Shown piece after piece: positions 18,238 to 26,702 of a stretch of DNA of 64,000 nt (position 1 is the stretch's first letter; every line of letters starts with the position of its first letter). Location: contig JAFQTN010000001.1 in assembly GCA_017409025.1 (NCBI GenBank), forward strand, positions 1 through 64,000, given 5' to 3'. The stretch comes from Bacilli bacterium (GTDB lineage: Bacteria > Bacillota_I > Bacilli_A > RF39 > UBA660). A model generated the notes under the pieces. That model saw only the letters and a program-made list of their open reading frames with translations. It searched no databases and was not told the DNA's origin. The translations under genes were made by a program, and so were the position numbers.

Positions 18238-19416
18238 ATGAAAAAGTTAACTAGTGCCGAAATAAAAAAGATTGCTAACGAAATATGTGAAGAAGAAAAA
18301 AAACAATACGGATTAGAAACAAATATATATCCTATAACAATAATTGAATATTACAAAGAATCTTTATTTGATAAAAAATATAAATTAATTAGAAAATTAG
18401 AAGATATTATGCTACCAATTATAACTTCAGGATTTCAAAGTTCAAAAAGCCATATGGTGGTTATATTTGTAAACTCAATTAAAAAAATATTAAGAATAGA
18501 ACAGCAATATTTTACTTTAGTTGAAACATGTTATCATGAAATGCACCATGAATTTCAGAAAACAATAGATAAATATAGCTATGAAGGTTTCATATATGAC
18601 ATAGATTCCTTTATAAGAAATTATGATGATAAAGATTATGCAACAAACGGAAAACAATATTCATTTGAAATAGGAGCATATTTATATGGAATTTCCAAGG
18701 CAAAAGAATATATGAAAAAGAAATTCCCAATCCTATATGAAAAAGATAAAGAAAATATAAAAAAATCACAAAAAAAGCACTATTTTAATTATGTTATGTA
18801 TGATGCATCTGATAGATTTGAAAAAGCAATACAATTAGTAAAAAAAATACTTAAAAAGAATAATGAGAATAAGATAGAAAATATAGAAAAAATATCACCA
18901 ATTTTTGAAGTTTTTCTCAATTCAGATATGAGTTTCAAAAAAATAAATGAAATCATTAGAAATGAGAAATTCAATGAATTGGATAAAAGAATAATTTATG
19001 CTATTTTATCAAGTAAAACTTTTTTAGAAAGTGTTAATTTAGATGAACTATCAGCTGAAGAATTAACTATAATTTCAAGTGCATTAGAATATACTGATTT
19101 ATTATATAGAAAACAATTACATTATCTTTCACAACAAGAAGATATATCATCTAAAGAAATTTACAATGAGAAAAAAACAATACTAGCAAAACTTGATTTT
19201 GTAGGGCACATTGAAAAAAATCTAGAAAGATCAATTTTTAATAAAAAAATACAAAAAAGAAGGCAACATATAAAGAGTAGACGAAAAACTATAAATGATA
19301 TAAACGAATTAATAAAAAAAAGGACTAGTAAAGGCTATATAATAATTAATTTATTTTACATTATAGGATTGTTAATAACCATAGTCATAATGTTGTATTT
19401 ATTTATAAAAAGATAA
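18238..19416 (+). CDS. Putative membrane-anchored zinc peptidase (HEMHH motif), uncharacterised
   Basis: I do not recognise the family. The 392 residues contain ETCYHEMHHEFQ near residue 100, an HExxH-like zinc signature with three histidines. They end in a basic region followed by one transmembrane helix (about 367-389) and a short cytoplasmic KR tail. The rest is charged and helical. The third zinc ligand cannot be assigned. A TATAAT lies at 18204-18209, followed by GGAGATG before the ATG. It is monocistronic, ending in a strong terminator. Confidence 0.65.
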   Translation: MKKLTSAEIKKIANEICEEEKKQYGLETNIYPITIIEYYKESLFDKKYKLIRKLEDIMLPIITSGFQSSKSHMVVIFVNSIKKILRIEQQYFTLVETCYHEMHHEFQKTIDKYSYEGFIYDIDSFIRNYDDKDYATNGKQYSFEIGAYLYGISKAKEYMKKKFPILYEKDKENIKKSQKKHYFNYVMYDASDRFEKAIQLVKKILKKNNENKIENIEKISPIFEVFLNSDMSFKKINEIIRNEKFNELDKRIIYAILSSKTFLESVNLDELSAEELTIISSALEYTDLLYRKQLHYLSQQEDISSKEIYNEKKTILAKLDFVGHIEKNLERSIFNKKIQKRRQHIKSRRKTINDINELIKKRTSKGYIIINLFYIIGLLITIVIMLYLFIKR

Positions 19417-19452
19417 AAATAAAAGCAACTATTAAAAGTTGCTTTTATTTAG
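19413..19452. terminator. Bidirectional terminator between convergent genes
   Basis: A perfect 14-bp stem (AAATAAAAGCAACT / AGTTGCTTTTATTT) with a 6-nt loop has T runs on both strands. It serves the + strand HExxH gene and overlaps the 3' end of the minus-strand Asn/Ser-rich gene. Confidence 0.85.
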
Positions 19453-19584
19453 GTTAGTCTTATTCATGTTAGAATTCATGCTTGAACTGTTACTATTACT
19501 ATTATTAGTTCTAGTATTATTGTTAGCATTCATACTATTATTAGTACATGAATTAGAACTGTTAGACTTTTTGTTCTTAGCCAT
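19432..19584 (-). CDS. Small Asn/Ser-rich protein
   Basis: On the minus strand, ATG at 19584 is preceded by GGGTGAT and gives 48-50 residues beginning MAKNKKSNSSNSC and continuing as almost pure Asn, Ser, Thr and Met, ending KTNLNKSNF. The open frame on the other strand is a Leu-rich artefact of these codons. Small MAKN- or MAKK-type Asn/Ser-rich proteins are common in spore-forming Firmicutes, so a spore or coat role is possible but not shown. It shares the bidirectional terminator. Confidence 0.6.
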   Translation of the reverse strand: MAKNKKSNSSNSCTNNSMNANNNTRTNNSNSNSSSMNSNMNKTNLNKSNF

Positions 19585-19687
19585 TTTTATCACCCAGTAT
19601 TATTATTCTCTAAATAAGATAAATTATACTTAAATACTAGTATTTTAAATAAATTTTTGATAAAATACTTTATAGGAGTTGAGTAAC

Positions 19688-22183
19688 ATGATAAGTATAT
19701 TTAAAAAATTATTTGATACAGAATATAAAGAATTAAAAAGATTTACGTCTATAGCAGAAAAAATAGATTCTCTAGATGAAGAATACAGCAAATTATCAGA
19801 TAAAAAATTAGCTGCTAAAACTAATGAATTTAAAAAAAGATTAGAAGAAGGCGAAACTCTTGAAGATGTTTTAGTCGAAGCATTTGCTACGATTCGTGAA
19901 GCAGCATATAGAATTATTGGTGAAAAAGCCTATTTTTGCCAATTACTAGGTGGATTAGCTATTCACTATGGAAATATTGCTGAAATGAAAACCGGTGAAG
20001 GTAAAACTTTAACTACTATTTTTCCAGCTTATGTTAATGCATTAACAGGTCTTGGAGTTCACGTTGTAACAGTAAACGAATATCTAACACAAAGAAATGC
20101 TGAATGGATGGGACCAATTTTTGAATTTTTAGGATTAACTGTTGGAGTTAATTTAAGAGAATTAAACCCAAAAGAAAAACAAGATGTATATAACTGTGAT
20201 ATTATGTACACTACTAATAATGAATTAGGTTTTGACTATTTAAGAGATAACATGGTAGTAAGAAAAGAAAATAGAGTAGCAAGACCATTTAATTATTGTA
20301 TCATTGACGAAGTAGACTCAGTTTTAATAGATGAAGCAAGAACTCCATTAATTATATCTGGTGGCGTAATGCAAAATGTTAATCTTTTTGATAAAGCAGA
20401 TATGTTTGTAAAAGGATTAAAAGAAAATGCAGACTATATCAAAGATGAAAAAACAAGAACAATCTCTTTAACAGACGAAGGTAGTCATAAATGTGAAAAA
20501 ATGTTTAAAATAGATAATCTATATGATATTAACAATACAGCCTTAGTTCATCATATAAATCTAGCTCTAAAAGCAAATTACTTTATGAGAAAAGATGTTG
20601 ACTATGTAGTTCAAGATGGAGAAATAATCATTGTTGATCAATTTACTGGGCGTCTAATGAAAGGTAGAGCATTCTCTGAAGGACTTCACCAAGCAATTGA
20701 AGCAAAAGAAGGCGTAAAAATCAACGAAGAAACTAAAACGTTAGCTACAATTACATTCCAAAATTTATTCAGAATGTATAAAAAATTATCAGGAATGACT
20801 GGTACAGCAAAAACTGAAGAAGAAGAATTTAGAAATATATATAACATGTATGTTATCACTATACCAACTAATAGACCAGTTGTACGTGTTGATGCTACAG
20901 ACTTATTATACCCAGGAAAAGACGGAAAATACAATGCAATTGTAAGAGTAATCGAAGAAAGACATAAATTAGGTCAACCAATTCTAGTTGGTACAATTGC
21001 AATTGAAACAAGTGAATTAATTAGTAAAATGTTAACTAAAAAGAAAATTAAACACGAAGTTTTAAATGCTAAAAACCACGCAAGAGAAGCTGAAATAATT
21101 GCTCATGCCGGAGAAATTGGTGCAGTAACAATTGCTACTAACATGGCCGGCCGTGGAACAGATATAAAATTAGGACCAGGTGTAAAAGAATTAGGTGGAC
21201 TTTGTGTTCTAGGTACAGAACGTCATGAATCAAGAAGAATTGATAACCAATTACGTGGACGTGCAGGTAGACAAGGAGATCCTGGATATAGCCAATTCTT
21301 CGTATCTTTTGAAGATGACTTACTATTAAGATTTGGTGCAGATAAATATAAACAAATGATGGCAAGTATCGGCTTTACTGGAGACCAAGCAATTAGAAAT
21401 AACATGTTTGCAAAAACAGTTGAAACAGCTCAAAAAAGAGTTGAAGGAAATAACTTTGATATAAGAAAACATCTACTTAACTATGATGACGTAATGAATA
21501 ATCAAAGAACTATTATGTATGAAAGAAGAAATGAAATATTAGATAATGAATCAATTCATGAAAATGTATTAAATGGATTTAAAGAATATATAACTAATTT
21601 AGTTATGTCCCATTTAATAGAAACAAATAAATTAGTAGATAAAGACTACGAGGAAATTTTAGAAGCCGCAAATGAAAATCTATTAAAAAGATATAGATTA
21701 AAATTATCAGAAATTCAAAATAAAAAATCAGAACAAGTAATAGATATTATATATGAAAATGTTATAAAAGATTATGAAGAAAAATTAGCAGATATCCCTG
21801 AAGAAGTAACACATGAATTTGAAAAAGCTATCTCTTTAAGAGTAATTGATAGTCACTGGATGAATCATATAAGTACTATGAGTCACTTACGTGAAGGAGT
21901 AGGTCTAAGAGGATACGCTAACGAAAATCCATTACAAGCTTATACTATGGAAGGATATCAATTATTTGATGATATGCAAAATAAAATAAATAGTGAAATA
22001 AGTATTTATCTATTAAAATCAGAAATAAGACAAAACACAGAAAGAAAAGAAGTAGCAAAAAAAGTAATCGCTAACGATGGAAAAGAAACAATTAAATCTT
22101 CTAAAAAGTCTGATAAGATAGGAAGAAATGATCCATGTCCATGTGGTTCGGGGAAAAAATATAAACAATGCTGTGGGAAGTAG
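19688..22183 (+). CDS. secA: Preprotein translocase ATPase SecA
   Basis: This is the motor ATPase of the Sec pathway. At 831 residues it is the usual length. It contains KTGEGKT (Walker A), IDEVDSVLIDEARTPLI, GTAKTEEEEF, NMAGRGTDIKLGPGV, QLRGRAGRQGDPG and the C-terminal zinc-binding SEC-C motif CPCGSGKKYKQCCGK. ATG at 19688 follows AGGAGTTGAG; the in-frame TTG at 19679 is less likely. The last 45 bp recur three times downstream (26345, 27422, 34382), which makes the 3' end a probable integration site. The family has two secA forms in some Firmicutes; only one is seen here. Confidence 0.97.
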   Translation: MISIFKKLFDTEYKELKRFTSIAEKIDSLDEEYSKLSDKKLAAKTNEFKKRLEEGETLEDVLVEAFATIREAAYRIIGEKAYFCQLLGGLAIHYGNIAEMKTGEGKTLTTIFPAYVNALTGLGVHVVTVNEYLTQRNAEWMGPIFEFLGLTVGVNLRELNPKEKQDVYNCDIMYTTNNELGFDYLRDNMVVRKENRVARPFNYCIIDEVDSVLIDEARTPLIISGGVMQNVNLFDKADMFVKGLKENADYIKDEKTRTISLTDEGSHKCEKMFKIDNLYDINNTALVHHINLALKANYFMRKDVDYVVQDGEIIIVDQFTGRLMKGRAFSEGLHQAIEAKEGVKINEETKTLATITFQNLFRMYKKLSGMTGTAKTEEEEFRNIYNMYVITIPTNRPVVRVDATDLLYPGKDGKYNAIVRVIEERHKLGQPILVGTIAIETSELISKMLTKKKIKHEVLNAKNHAREAEIIAHAGEIGAVTIATNMAGRGTDIKLGPGVKELGGLCVLGTERHESRRIDNQLRGRAGRQGDPGYSQFFVSFEDDLLLRFGADKYKQMMASIGFTGDQAIRNNMFAKTVETAQKRVEGNNFDIRKHLLNYDDVMNNQRTIMYERRNEILDNESIHENVLNGFKEYITNLVMSHLIETNKLVDKDYEEILEAANENLLKRYRLKLSEIQNKKSEQVIDIIYENVIKDYEEKLADIPEEVTHEFEKAISLRVIDSHWMNHISTMSHLREGVGLRGYANENPLQAYTMEGYQLFDDMQNKINSEISIYLLKSEIRQNTERKEVAKKVIANDGKETIKSSKKSDKIGRNDPCPCGSGKKYKQCCGK
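22139..22183 (+). other. Putative attachment core: 3' end of secA
   Basis: This stretch encodes PCGSGKKYKQCCGK plus stop in intact secA. Three further copies downstream encode the same peptide and stop but with different synonymous codons. I therefore read it as the attB/attL core of a family of integrating elements that replace the gene's last codons. TGTCCACA at 22244-22251, 61 bp downstream, recurs at 26206-26213 near the next copy and may be an arm site. No experiment supports this. Confidence 0.55.
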
Positions 22184-22275
22184 CATAAAATAAGGGAAAA
22201 CGAAGATTTATAAAAAATTGAGTTGGTTCTAGTTTTATAAACTTGTCCACAACAACTAAAAAAATGTAGACAAAA

Positions 22276-22322
22276 TAAGGATGTAGACAATAATTTATTT
22301 GTTGACATCCTTTTGTTTTGGG
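22276..22322 (+). terminator. Terminator between secA and trpS leader
   Basis: Arms near AGGATGTAGACAA and TTGTTGACATCCT form an imperfect long stem followed by TTTTG and TTTTGG. It isolates secA from the T-box promoter. Confidence 0.6.
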
Positions 22323-22330
22323 TGTGTTTT

Positions 22331-22359
22331 TTGACAAAAAGGTAATTTAGTGCTATAAT
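22331..22359 (+). promoter_or_regulatory. Consensus promoter of the trpS T-box transcript
   Basis: TTGACA (22331-22336), a 17-nt spacer and TATAAT (22354-22359) form a perfect sigma-A promoter. The transcript start is near 22366. Confidence 0.85.
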
Positions 22360-22365
22360 CTATTC

Positions 22366-22612
22366 ATATTTTAAATCAGTGATTTGGAGAAGTAGATATT
22401 TATGAAGTTTATAGAAAGCAACTGGTTGATGGAAAGTTGTAATGGATGAATATTGAATGGCCCAAAGAGAGTTTTTCAGAAATTATTTAAAGTATGAAAA
22501 ATCGGGAGTTTCTACCCGTTATCAAGTGAACATATATGATGGTATATGAAATGAACTATTATTAGGTGGCACAAGATTCTTGTCCTATTTTTAGGACCGG
22601 AATCTTTTTTAT
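22366..22612 (+). promoter_or_regulatory. T-box riboswitch upstream of trpS
   Basis: The leader shows T-box architecture. A long stem I region contains a UGG tryptophan specifier candidate (in GCAACTGGTTGATGG). The T-box sequence TAGGTGGCACAAG sits at about 22563, and an intrinsic terminator (AAGATTC...GAATCTTTTTT, with nested GTCCT/AGGAC) ends near 22612. Uncharged tRNA-Trp would stabilise the antiterminator and allow trpS transcription. The T-box core is shorter than the consensus AGGGTGGNACCGCG, but its place and terminator make the call firm. Confidence 0.88.
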
Positions 22613-22633
22613 TTATATAAAGGAGATGGTTGT

Positions 22634-22672
22634 ATGGAAAAATATGTGAAACGATGGTGCAAGTTATATTAA
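22634..22672 (+). CDS. Possible 12-residue leader peptide with Trp codon
   Basis: Between the T-box terminator and trpS, AAAGGAGATGG precedes an ATG opening MEKYVKRWCKLY and a TAA. It has a strong ribosome binding site and one Trp codon (residue 8). It may be a leader peptide adding translational control to T-box control, or a chance frame. Confidence 0.3.
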   Translation: MEKYVKRWCKLY

Positions 22673-22717
22673 TCATTGATTTAAAATATAAAATAATTAA
22701 GAAAGAAGGAAAATAAA

Positions 22718-23710
22718 ATGAAAACAATGATTACAGGTGTAAGACCTACAGGAAGTATAACTTTAGCAAACTATATTGGAGGAATTAAAGGATTTGTTGA
22801 ACAACAAGATAAATATAATTCTTTAATATTTATTGCAGATATTCACGGATTAACAACATATATAGATCCAAAAGAAATTAGAAATAATATATTAGACATA
22901 ACAGCAATGTATTTGGCATGTGGAATTGATATTAACCATACAGCATTATTTATGCAAAGTGATGTGTTAGAACATTGTAACCTAGGATTTTTGATGTCAT
23001 TCCAATGTAGTGTTGGAGAATTATCTAGAATGACTCAATTTAAATCAAAAAAACAACAGTTAGGAAAAAGTGAAAAAGATATGGGATTATTTATATATCC
23101 AACTTTAATGGCTGCAGATATTTTACTATATGATGCTGAGATAGTACCGGTTGGAGCAGACCAAAGACAACATATAGAAAAGACAAGAGATTTTGGTGAA
23201 AGATTTAATAATATTTATGGAGAAACTTTTAAATTACCAGAATATCAAATACCTAAAATAGGGTCAAAAATAATGAATCTTCAAGATCCAACTATTAAAA
23301 TGAGTAAGTCTGCACCAAAAGATGATAAAGGAACTATCTTTATGTTAGATGATATTGAAATAACAAGAAAGAAAATAATGTCTGCATGTACAGATAGTGA
23401 AGGTAAGGTTTATTACGATGAAGAAAATAAACCAGGAATATCAAATTTAATGTCTTTAATATGTGTAGTTAACAATATGACTATAGAAGAAGCAAATGAT
23501 AAATATAAAAATTATAATTATAAAGATTTTAAAACTGAAGTAGCAAATAGTGTTTGTAAATTTATTAAAAATGTTCAAGATAAATTTTATGAATATAGAA
23601 ATGATGAAAAGAAGTTAAAAGAAATATTAACAAGTGGTGCTAGCAAGGCTAGAATATATTCTTCTAAAAAAATGAATTTTGTAAAAGAAAAAGTAGGACT
23701 TAATATCTAA
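22718..23710 (+). CDS. trpS: Tryptophanyl-tRNA synthetase
   Basis: This class I synthetase charges tRNA-Trp. The 330 residues are normal. The HIGH-type motif is PTGSITLANYIGG near the start, ADIHGLT follows, and the KMSKS loop is IKMSKSAP at about 193-200. AAGAAAGAAGG precedes the ATG. The gene is under T-box control. It lies between two copies of the secA 3' end and next to an integrase gene, so it may be cargo of an integrated element (a second trpS) rather than the resident gene; the rest of the genome would decide. Confidence 0.95.
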   Translation: MKTMITGVRPTGSITLANYIGGIKGFVEQQDKYNSLIFIADIHGLTTYIDPKEIRNNILDITAMYLACGIDINHTALFMQSDVLEHCNLGFLMSFQCSVGELSRMTQFKSKKQQLGKSEKDMGLFIYPTLMAADILLYDAEIVPVGADQRQHIEKTRDFGERFNNIYGETFKLPEYQIPKIGSKIMNLQDPTIKMSKSAPKDDKGTIFMLDDIEITRKKIMSACTDSEGKVYYDEENKPGISNLMSLICVVNNMTIEEANDKYKNYNYKDFKTEVANSVCKFIKNVQDKFYEYRNDEKKLKEILTSGASKARIYSSKKMNFVKEKVGLNI

Positions 23711-23715
23711 ATATA

Positions 23716-23752
23716 TAAATGTTAGTATTTAACTGCTAACATTTATTTTTTT
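23716..23752 (+). terminator. Terminator after trpS
   Basis: AAATGTTAG and CTAACATTT form a 9-bp stem with a 10-nt loop, followed by ATTTTTTT. Confidence 0.8.
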
Positions 23753-23770
23753 GAAAGGGAGATGATAAAA

Positions 23771-25008
23771 ATGATTAATATTAGAAAAAGAGGCAATACT
23801 TATCAATATTGCTTTGAGGCAGGAAAGGTAAATGGAAAGAGAAAGCAAATAACAAAATGTGGTTTTAAAACAAAGAATGAAGCATATACAGCAGGACAAA
23901 AAGCATATGATGAATTTATTAATGGAGTAACAAGTATAGAATGTAATATGCTATATGGAGATTATTTAGATTATTGGATGAAAGAATATTTTGAAATTAA
24001 TTACAAATATTCAACAGCAAAGCGATATAAAGAATCTTTTCGAAATATCAAAAAGGAATTAGGTAATTATAAGTTATCAGTTTTAACACCATATATTCTA
24101 AATCAAGCGTTATTAAGGTTATATCAAACATCTAGTACAAGAGATGCATTAAGAAATTATCAAAAAGTTATTAAAAGTTCATTAAGAGACGCAGCATATT
24201 ATTTTGGATTTATTAAGAATAATCCAGCTACAGAGTTAGAAATACCTAGAGTATTATCATTTGAATTAAAAAAAACTATGTAGGTCATATCTATACTAAA
24301 GAAGAAATAGAAATAATTCTAAGTAGATTTAAAAAAAACAAAGTTTTTATATGTGCATTTTTAACTGCTTGTTATACAGGTATGAGAACCGGTGAAGTAT
24401 TTGCTTTAACTTGGGATGATATTGATTTAGACAATAGAATAATCAAAATAAATAAAACAGTTTATGCAAAAGATAAAGAAGAAAATAGCAGGTGGTATTT
24501 AGGTCCAACTAAAACAATTGGTAGTATTAGAGAGGTTTATATTTGTGATACTTTATATTCAGTATTATATGATTATAAGAAAGTACAAATTAAATATAAG
24601 AAACAGTATGGTAAAAATTATAAGCGATTTATCTTAAAAGAAGTTAAAAATAAATATGGTAAGTTAGTAGAATATAAAGTTATAGAAAGTAAATCTAGAA
24701 ACAATAATATTCAAATGGTATTTACTAGGAAAGATGGAACGTACGCAGGAACAGATATTATAAAATATCCTTTTAAAATAATTCATCACGAATTAGGAAT
24801 TAATTGTAGATTTTATGATTTAAGAGGTAGTTTTGCTACTATTAGTTTAAGAAGTGGATGTGAAATAAAAGATATTGCTGAAGTACTAGGTCATAAAAGA
24901 ATAGAAACTACAGAAAAATATTATATTTCTAGTACAAAAAAGGATAAAGAAAATGTATATCAACAATTTGAATTAAATGTTAAGCCAGCAAATACTAATT
25001 TTAAATAA
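23771..25008 (+). pseudogene. Tyrosine recombinase/integrase, frameshifted at A8
   Basis: The first part (MINIRKRGNTYQYCFEAGKV, an AP2-like arm-binding domain, then a SAM-like core-binding domain) ends at TAG 24281-24283. A -1 shift in the A8 run (24268-24275) continues as NYVGHIYTKEEIEIIL into the catalytic domain ending at 25008. Catalytic residues seen: Arg in GMRTGEV, YDLRGSFAT (Tyr in place of the usual first His of HxxR) and LGHKRIETTEKYY with His and the nucleophile Tyr. This is the Tn916/phage integrase type used by integrative elements. The slip site phase is A_AAA_AAA, but a lost A is the simpler reading. It is the only recombinase in the window and so the likely agent of the secA-linked insertions. 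Confidence 0.85.
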
Positions 25009-25043
25009 TTGAATGGTATAATATTAAAAAAGGATGTGATGAT

Positions 25044-26132
25044 GTGAAATATAAAGAACAATTTTTAAATTTAATTAAAATAATGGATTCTGATTTTAAT
25101 TGGACTATTGATTGCGATTTAAATTTAATAAAAAACGAAATAGGAGAAAACCATGAATTATATAATAAAAAATTAATACCAGTTGCAATTTGTAAAAATA
25201 AATGTGATGTATTAGCTTATTACGAAGATGAAAAGAAAGATGTATTTGTAACTATTCATTTTAAAGGATACAAGTCATTACCAGAAGAATCCCCATATTT
25301 TGAAAAATATATTAATATAGAAAGTGCCTTAAACATGATAATAAATATTTATAATAATCTTTATAAACAAAGTAGATATGATTTAATGATTGAAAGTGAA
25401 GAAATTAAAAAACAGAAAAACTATTCAATATTAAAAGGATTATATTCAATTGTGCCAATAGTATATGATTCACTTTTTAAAATGGACGAATACAGAGGAG
25501 AACTAGCATCTGATAATGATGTTGAATTACTGAGAATTCAAGATTTATTTCAATTTTTCTCATCAGATTTTCCATATAAAATTAGAAGTATATTCTTGCT
25601 ATCAGAAATAGGGAATTATGCGGATGCAGGAATTATATTGCGAACTTTAACTGAAACTTTCTTTTATTTTAAATATTATATCATTAAAAATGATGGTGAA
25701 AAATTGTTTAATTATGTTGAACAAAATAAAAAAAGTACAATAAAAATCAAGGATATAATGGAATATATAGCACCATCATATTATGATACAGTTTATGATG
25801 AGTTATGTAAATTTACTCATGGAAATCCTTTAATGGTTGGAATTTTTAGAGGAAATGTTAACGGAAAAGATAAATTAAAACATAATATGTACAATATCAA
25901 TTTAGATTGGTTTAGTTATATTTTGAATTTGAGTATGCCTTTAATAGTTGGATATTTTTCAATGTTTAAGGTTGTATATAAAAATAATACTATTAATACA
26001 AGTGAACAATTATCTAAAAATATAAAATTAATTGAAGAGTTTATTTATAATGATTTAAATGAAAGATATGAAAAATATGAGGGTCAAAGAGAAATAATAG
26101 AATTATACAGAAAAATAATAGAATTTGAGTAA
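25044..26132 (+). CDS. Uncharacterised protein, DUF5677/HEPN-like C-terminal half (tentative)
   Basis: The 362-residue protein has no firm family. An N-terminal alpha/beta part (about 1-115) precedes an all-helical part. There GIILRTLTETFFYFKYYI and YDELCKFTHGNP recall the DUF5677 and AbiV-type HEPN-like folds, where an Arg/Glu helix pairs with a (V/T)H motif. GTG start at 25044 follows AAAGGATG. It lies directly behind the integrase and before a secA-end copy, a position typical for cargo such as defence genes; that role is inference. Confidence 0.55.
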   Translation: MKYKEQFLNLIKIMDSDFNWTIDCDLNLIKNEIGENHELYNKKLIPVAICKNKCDVLAYYEDEKKDVFVTIHFKGYKSLPEESPYFEKYINIESALNMIINIYNNLYKQSRYDLMIESEEIKKQKNYSILKGLYSIVPIVYDSLFKMDEYRGELASDNDVELLRIQDLFQFFSSDFPYKIRSIFLLSEIGNYADAGIILRTLTETFFYFKYYIIKNDGEKLFNYVEQNKKSTIKIKDIMEYIAPSYYDTVYDELCKFTHGNPLMVGIFRGNVNGKDKLKHNMYNINLDWFSYILNLSMPLIVGYFSMFKVVYKNNTINTSEQLSKNIKLIEEFIYNDLNERYEKYEGQREIIELYRKIIEFE

Positions 26133-26344
26133 TCGTACATTGGATAAAAAATAGAAATATGATATACTCATATCAAGTAAACGGATGTGGACAAAGTCCA
26201 CGACGTGTCCACAGTAGAGAAATATTTATAATATAAAATAATACAGATAATACGTATAATATAGATGATCCTTTCATCTGAAATAGAATAAATACAAATA
26301 ATATTATAAATATAGATAGTATTGATAATATAGGAAAATCCACT

Positions 26345-26389
26345 TCATGTGGGAGCGGGAAAAAATACAAAAATTGTTGTGGAAGATAG
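26345..26389 (+). other. Displaced secA 3' end, copy 2 (putative att core)
   Basis: Encodes SCGSGKKYKNCCGR plus TAG with no gene upstream in frame. It differs from secA mainly at third codon positions and is followed, like a real gene end, by a terminator at 26393. It is read as attR of the trpS/integrase element and attL of the next cassette. About 135 bp upstream is GTGGAC-AAA-GTCCAC with a further TGTCCACA, possibly arm sites. The 26133-26344 stretch holds no other feature I can support. Confidence 0.55.
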
Positions 26390-26392
26390 GCT

Positions 26393-26417
26393 AAAGCCCG
26401 TAAATACGGGCTTTTCT
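26393..26417 (+). terminator. Terminator behind secA-end copy 2
   Basis: AAAGCCCG, a 6-nt loop and CGGGCTTT with a following T form a compact GC-rich hairpin. Confidence 0.8.
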
Positions 26418-26444
26418 AATGCTCCGAAAACTTCGAAATATAAT

Positions 26445-26498
26445 TTAGATACCTTTTTAGATACCCTCCGGTGAGTATTTAAAAGGTATCTAGATACC
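26445..26498 (+). repeat. TTAGATACC repeat pair and GGTATCTAGATACC palindrome
   Basis: TTAGATACC occurs at 26445-26453 and 26457-26465 (12-bp period), then a 14-bp palindrome GGTATCTAGATACC at 26485-26498 contains it in both orientations. Similar pairs lie at 27295, 27537 (variant), 34512 and 36075. They are candidate integrase or Xis arm-binding sites. The remaining 26499-26702 has no other visible feature. Confidence 0.6.
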
Positions 26499-26702
26499 CT
26501 TTTTAGAAGCAAAAATACAAAAATTTTGTATAACTAAAAAGTGAGATTTTTCCTTTATTTATAAAGGATTGTAAAGATTTTGTTAATAAAAAAAGATGAA
26601 ACTATGTCCACTGCCAAATACACATACAACATCAACTTTTTAATGATAAGAATTTTGAAAAAAATATGACGTTTTATGTTATAATAATTAACAGGAGGGT
26701 TT

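Noticed and set aside
19439-19633. 64-residue Leu-rich + strand frame
   Set aside because: It is the complement of an Asn/Ser-rich minus-strand gene with a proper start and ribosome binding site; poly-Leu here is a codon artefact.
26173-26370. Minus-strand 65-residue hydrophobic frame
   Set aside because: It overlaps the secA-end copy and arm-like repeats and has no ribosome binding site; AT-rich antisense DNA readily gives Ile/Leu/Phe frames.
26345-26389. Independent small SEC-C domain gene
   Set aside because: No start codon or frame leads into the motif, and the same 3' end with a terminator recurs twice more.
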